Source of the DNA: Streptomyces sp. NBC_00459
GTDB lineage: Bacteria; Actinomycetota; Actinomycetes; Streptomycetales; Streptomycetaceae
Direction of reading: 5' to 3'
DNA: 64,000 bases
Assembly (NCBI RefSeq): GCF_036013955.1
Contig: NZ_CP107903.1
Span: 6,262,001 to 6,326,000 of the forward strand
Positions 62,893 to 64,000 of the stretch are shown in pieces; positions within the stretch are counted from its first letter, which is position 1; the number at the start of each line of letters is the position of its first letter. Position numbers and translations under genes: made by a program. The notes under the pieces were generated by a model, which did no database searches, was not told the origin of the DNA, and saw only the letters and a program-made list of their open reading frames with translations.

Positions 62893-64000
62893 CTACAGAG
62901 CTACGCCGATCGCGTCGGCGAGGCTCCGCATCTCGGGAGTGAGCGTGCGCCGACGGGCGATCACCCGACCGAAGATGTCCCTCGCGTACCGCTGGTTGGG
63001 AAGCCACTGAGGAGCGTCCGCACGGATGCCTTGCAGGACTTCGACGGTCTGCGCGTAGTCGCGCGAGCGGGCGTGTGCCTCCGCCACGTCCAGAAGATGG
63101 CGGTTCCGGTTGTTGGAGGTGGGGCGCATGCCTCCGGTGGGGATGCGCGCGGAGAGCTTGAGCACCAGGTCCGGCTTGTCGACGACCATGGCGTTCTCGG
63201 CACGCTTCAGCGCCACGGTGACCGGACCGAAGGCCTGCAGGAAGTCATCACGAGGAGCGAACTCGCGCCCCATCGCGACCGCCGCCGAATTGGCGTACCG
63301 CAAGGAGTCTTCGGCCTCGCCGGGCCGGTTGTCGCGGATCGCGGCGGCGGAGGAACGCAGCAGCAGCCAGCCCCACGCACTCAGCTCAGCCGGAGTCGCC
63401 CGCGAGATGCGCGGCTCGATCTCGTCCGCCCATCGCGTCGACAACTCCCGCGCCTCGGCAAGTCGACCGCGACGCAGCAACAACCAGCACTGCGTGCTCA
63501 CGGTCGCCGCCGCCTGAAGCCGGTCGGAGGCATCGTCCAGAGACCGTGCCAGGGCGATGTCCGCCGCCTCGAACTGCCTGGTCTGGGTGAGCAGCCACCC
63601 CGTCAACTGGGCAAGCCGAACACGAATGGCGCGCCCCTCGTTTCCGCTGTCGGCAACGAGATCGGCATCCCGAAGCAACAGCGGGAGGATGACGCTCAGT
63701 TCGGCGAACCGGTCACCGGAGAAGAGCGGCAGGGCGGCTTCCAGAGCCTCGCGTACGCCGGCCACGGTCGGTTCGTCGCCCATTCCATCGGCGTGCACTG
63801 GAGCAACCAGTGCACGCCGTACAGCTTCCCAACGTTCAGCAGACCCCGGCGCTGTCTCCTCCGGCTCGTCCCGGTGCTCGGTGATGAGGCTTGTCGTCGG
63901 GACGCGCAGAGTCCGCGCGAGCCGACGCGCGGTCTCCAGCCGGGTGTCGGCCCGCTCTCCCTGCTCCAGCTTCCGGATCAGGGAGAGGGAGACACCGGAC
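62893..64000 (-). CDS. XRE-family transcriptional regulator with helical-repeat C-terminus (5' end beyond window)
   Basis: At least 368 residues are in frame to the right edge and the N-terminus is missing. The visible N-terminal end is the second half of a helix-turn-helix (S-G-V-S-L-S-L-I-R-K-L-E-Q-G-E-R). About 300 residues of Ala/Leu-rich helices of TPR-like character follow (A-L-A-R-S-L-D-D-A, W-L-L-L-R-R-G-R-L-A-E-A). An internal GTG at 63798 could be mistaken for the start, but the open frame and the HTH continue through it. Its neighbour is an RsbW-like ATPase gene 90 bases downstream, a pairing common in Streptomyces. Confidence 0.88.
   Translation of the reverse strand, partial: SGVSLSLIRKLEQGERADTRLETARRLARTLRVPTTSLITEHRDEPEETAPGSAERWEAVRRALVAPVHADGMGDEPTVAGVREALEAALPLFSGDRFAELSVILPLLLRDADLVADSGNEGRAIRVRLAQLTGWLLTQTRQFEAADIALARSLDDASDRLQAAATVSTQCWLLLRRGRLAEARELSTRWADEIEPRISRATPAELSAWGWLLLRSSAAAIRDNRPGEAEDSLRYANSAAVAMGREFAPRDDFLQAFGPVTVALKRAENAMVVDKPDLVLKLSARIPTGGMRPTSNNRNRHLLDVAEAHARSRDYAQTVEVLQGIRADAPQWLPNQRYARDIFGRVIARRRTLTPEMRSLADAIGVAL

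Noticed and set aside
63386..63798. GTG at 63798 as the start of a 301-residue protein
   Set aside because: The frame stays open to the window edge and the upstream part encodes a helix-turn-helix, so the gene is truncated by the window, not started there.

Overview
The window is a 64 kb piece of a Streptomyces chromosome. The evidence is very high GC with strong third-position bias, frequent GTG starts, 4-base stop/start overlaps, and several genes recognisable as Streptomyces hallmarks (afsQ1/afsQ2/sigQ, the accA2/pccB/pccE carboxylase set, mmpB, the hutH and cya region). From memory the gene order resembles the S. coelicolor core around SCO4885-SCO4950. It reads as conserved core chromosome. 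I see no rRNA, tRNA, CRISPR array, insertion sequence, prophage or biosynthetic cluster.

Layout. (1) 1-3450: end of a nucleoside ABC importer, then cdd and deoA. (2) 3523-9413: an AEC carrier, a STAS protein overlapping antisense with an ECF sigma factor that has a SnoaL-like tail, a divergent MFS/LysR pair, and an alpha/beta hydrolase. (3) 9569-17736: add, two small secreted proteins, PspC, VanZ, the AfsQ1/AfsQ2/lipoprotein operon with divergent sigQ, and a P-loop kinase. (4) 17851-31771: a Cys-less ALDH partner, an active ALDH and deoC; two PH-domain membrane proteins; a PIG-V-like glycosyltransferase; a phosphosugar mutase and purine nucleoside phosphorylase; a flavin disulfide-reductase-like quinone dehydrogenase; DeoR and TetR regulators. 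(5) 31993-38451: acyl-CoA carboxylase genes accA2, pccB and pccE, with maf, mmpB and biotin ligase. (6) 38603-47891: adenylate cyclase, a Pro-rich membrane protein, enoyl-CoA hydratase, a GAF-GGDEF protein, hutH, a lipoprotein, a sortase substrate and an L,D-transpeptidase. (7) 48038-56111: a MacB-like ABC exporter, a large secreted subtilase, an XRE regulator and a zinc alcohol dehydrogenase. (8) 56212-64000: an iron-regulated siderophore importer with a DmdR/IdeR-type box, a DUF5829-like secreted protein, a methyltransferase, a maltokinase-cap-like protein, an RsbW-like ATPase, and a truncated XRE regulator at the right edge.

How it fits together. The strongest theme is nucleoside catabolism. 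Uptake, deamination (cdd, add), phosphorolysis (deoA, punA), phosphosugar mutation, deoxyribose-phosphate cleavage (deoC) and acetaldehyde oxidation (ALDH) lie within about 28 kb. Three separated transcription units (add, deoC, punA) carry the same perfect 12-bp palindrome CTACGCGCGTAG just upstream of the start codon. This looks like a shared operator for an unlinked regulator. A second theme is acyl-CoA carboxylation with its own biotin ligase. Intergenic regions carry long perfect hairpins and copies of two dispersed repeat families.
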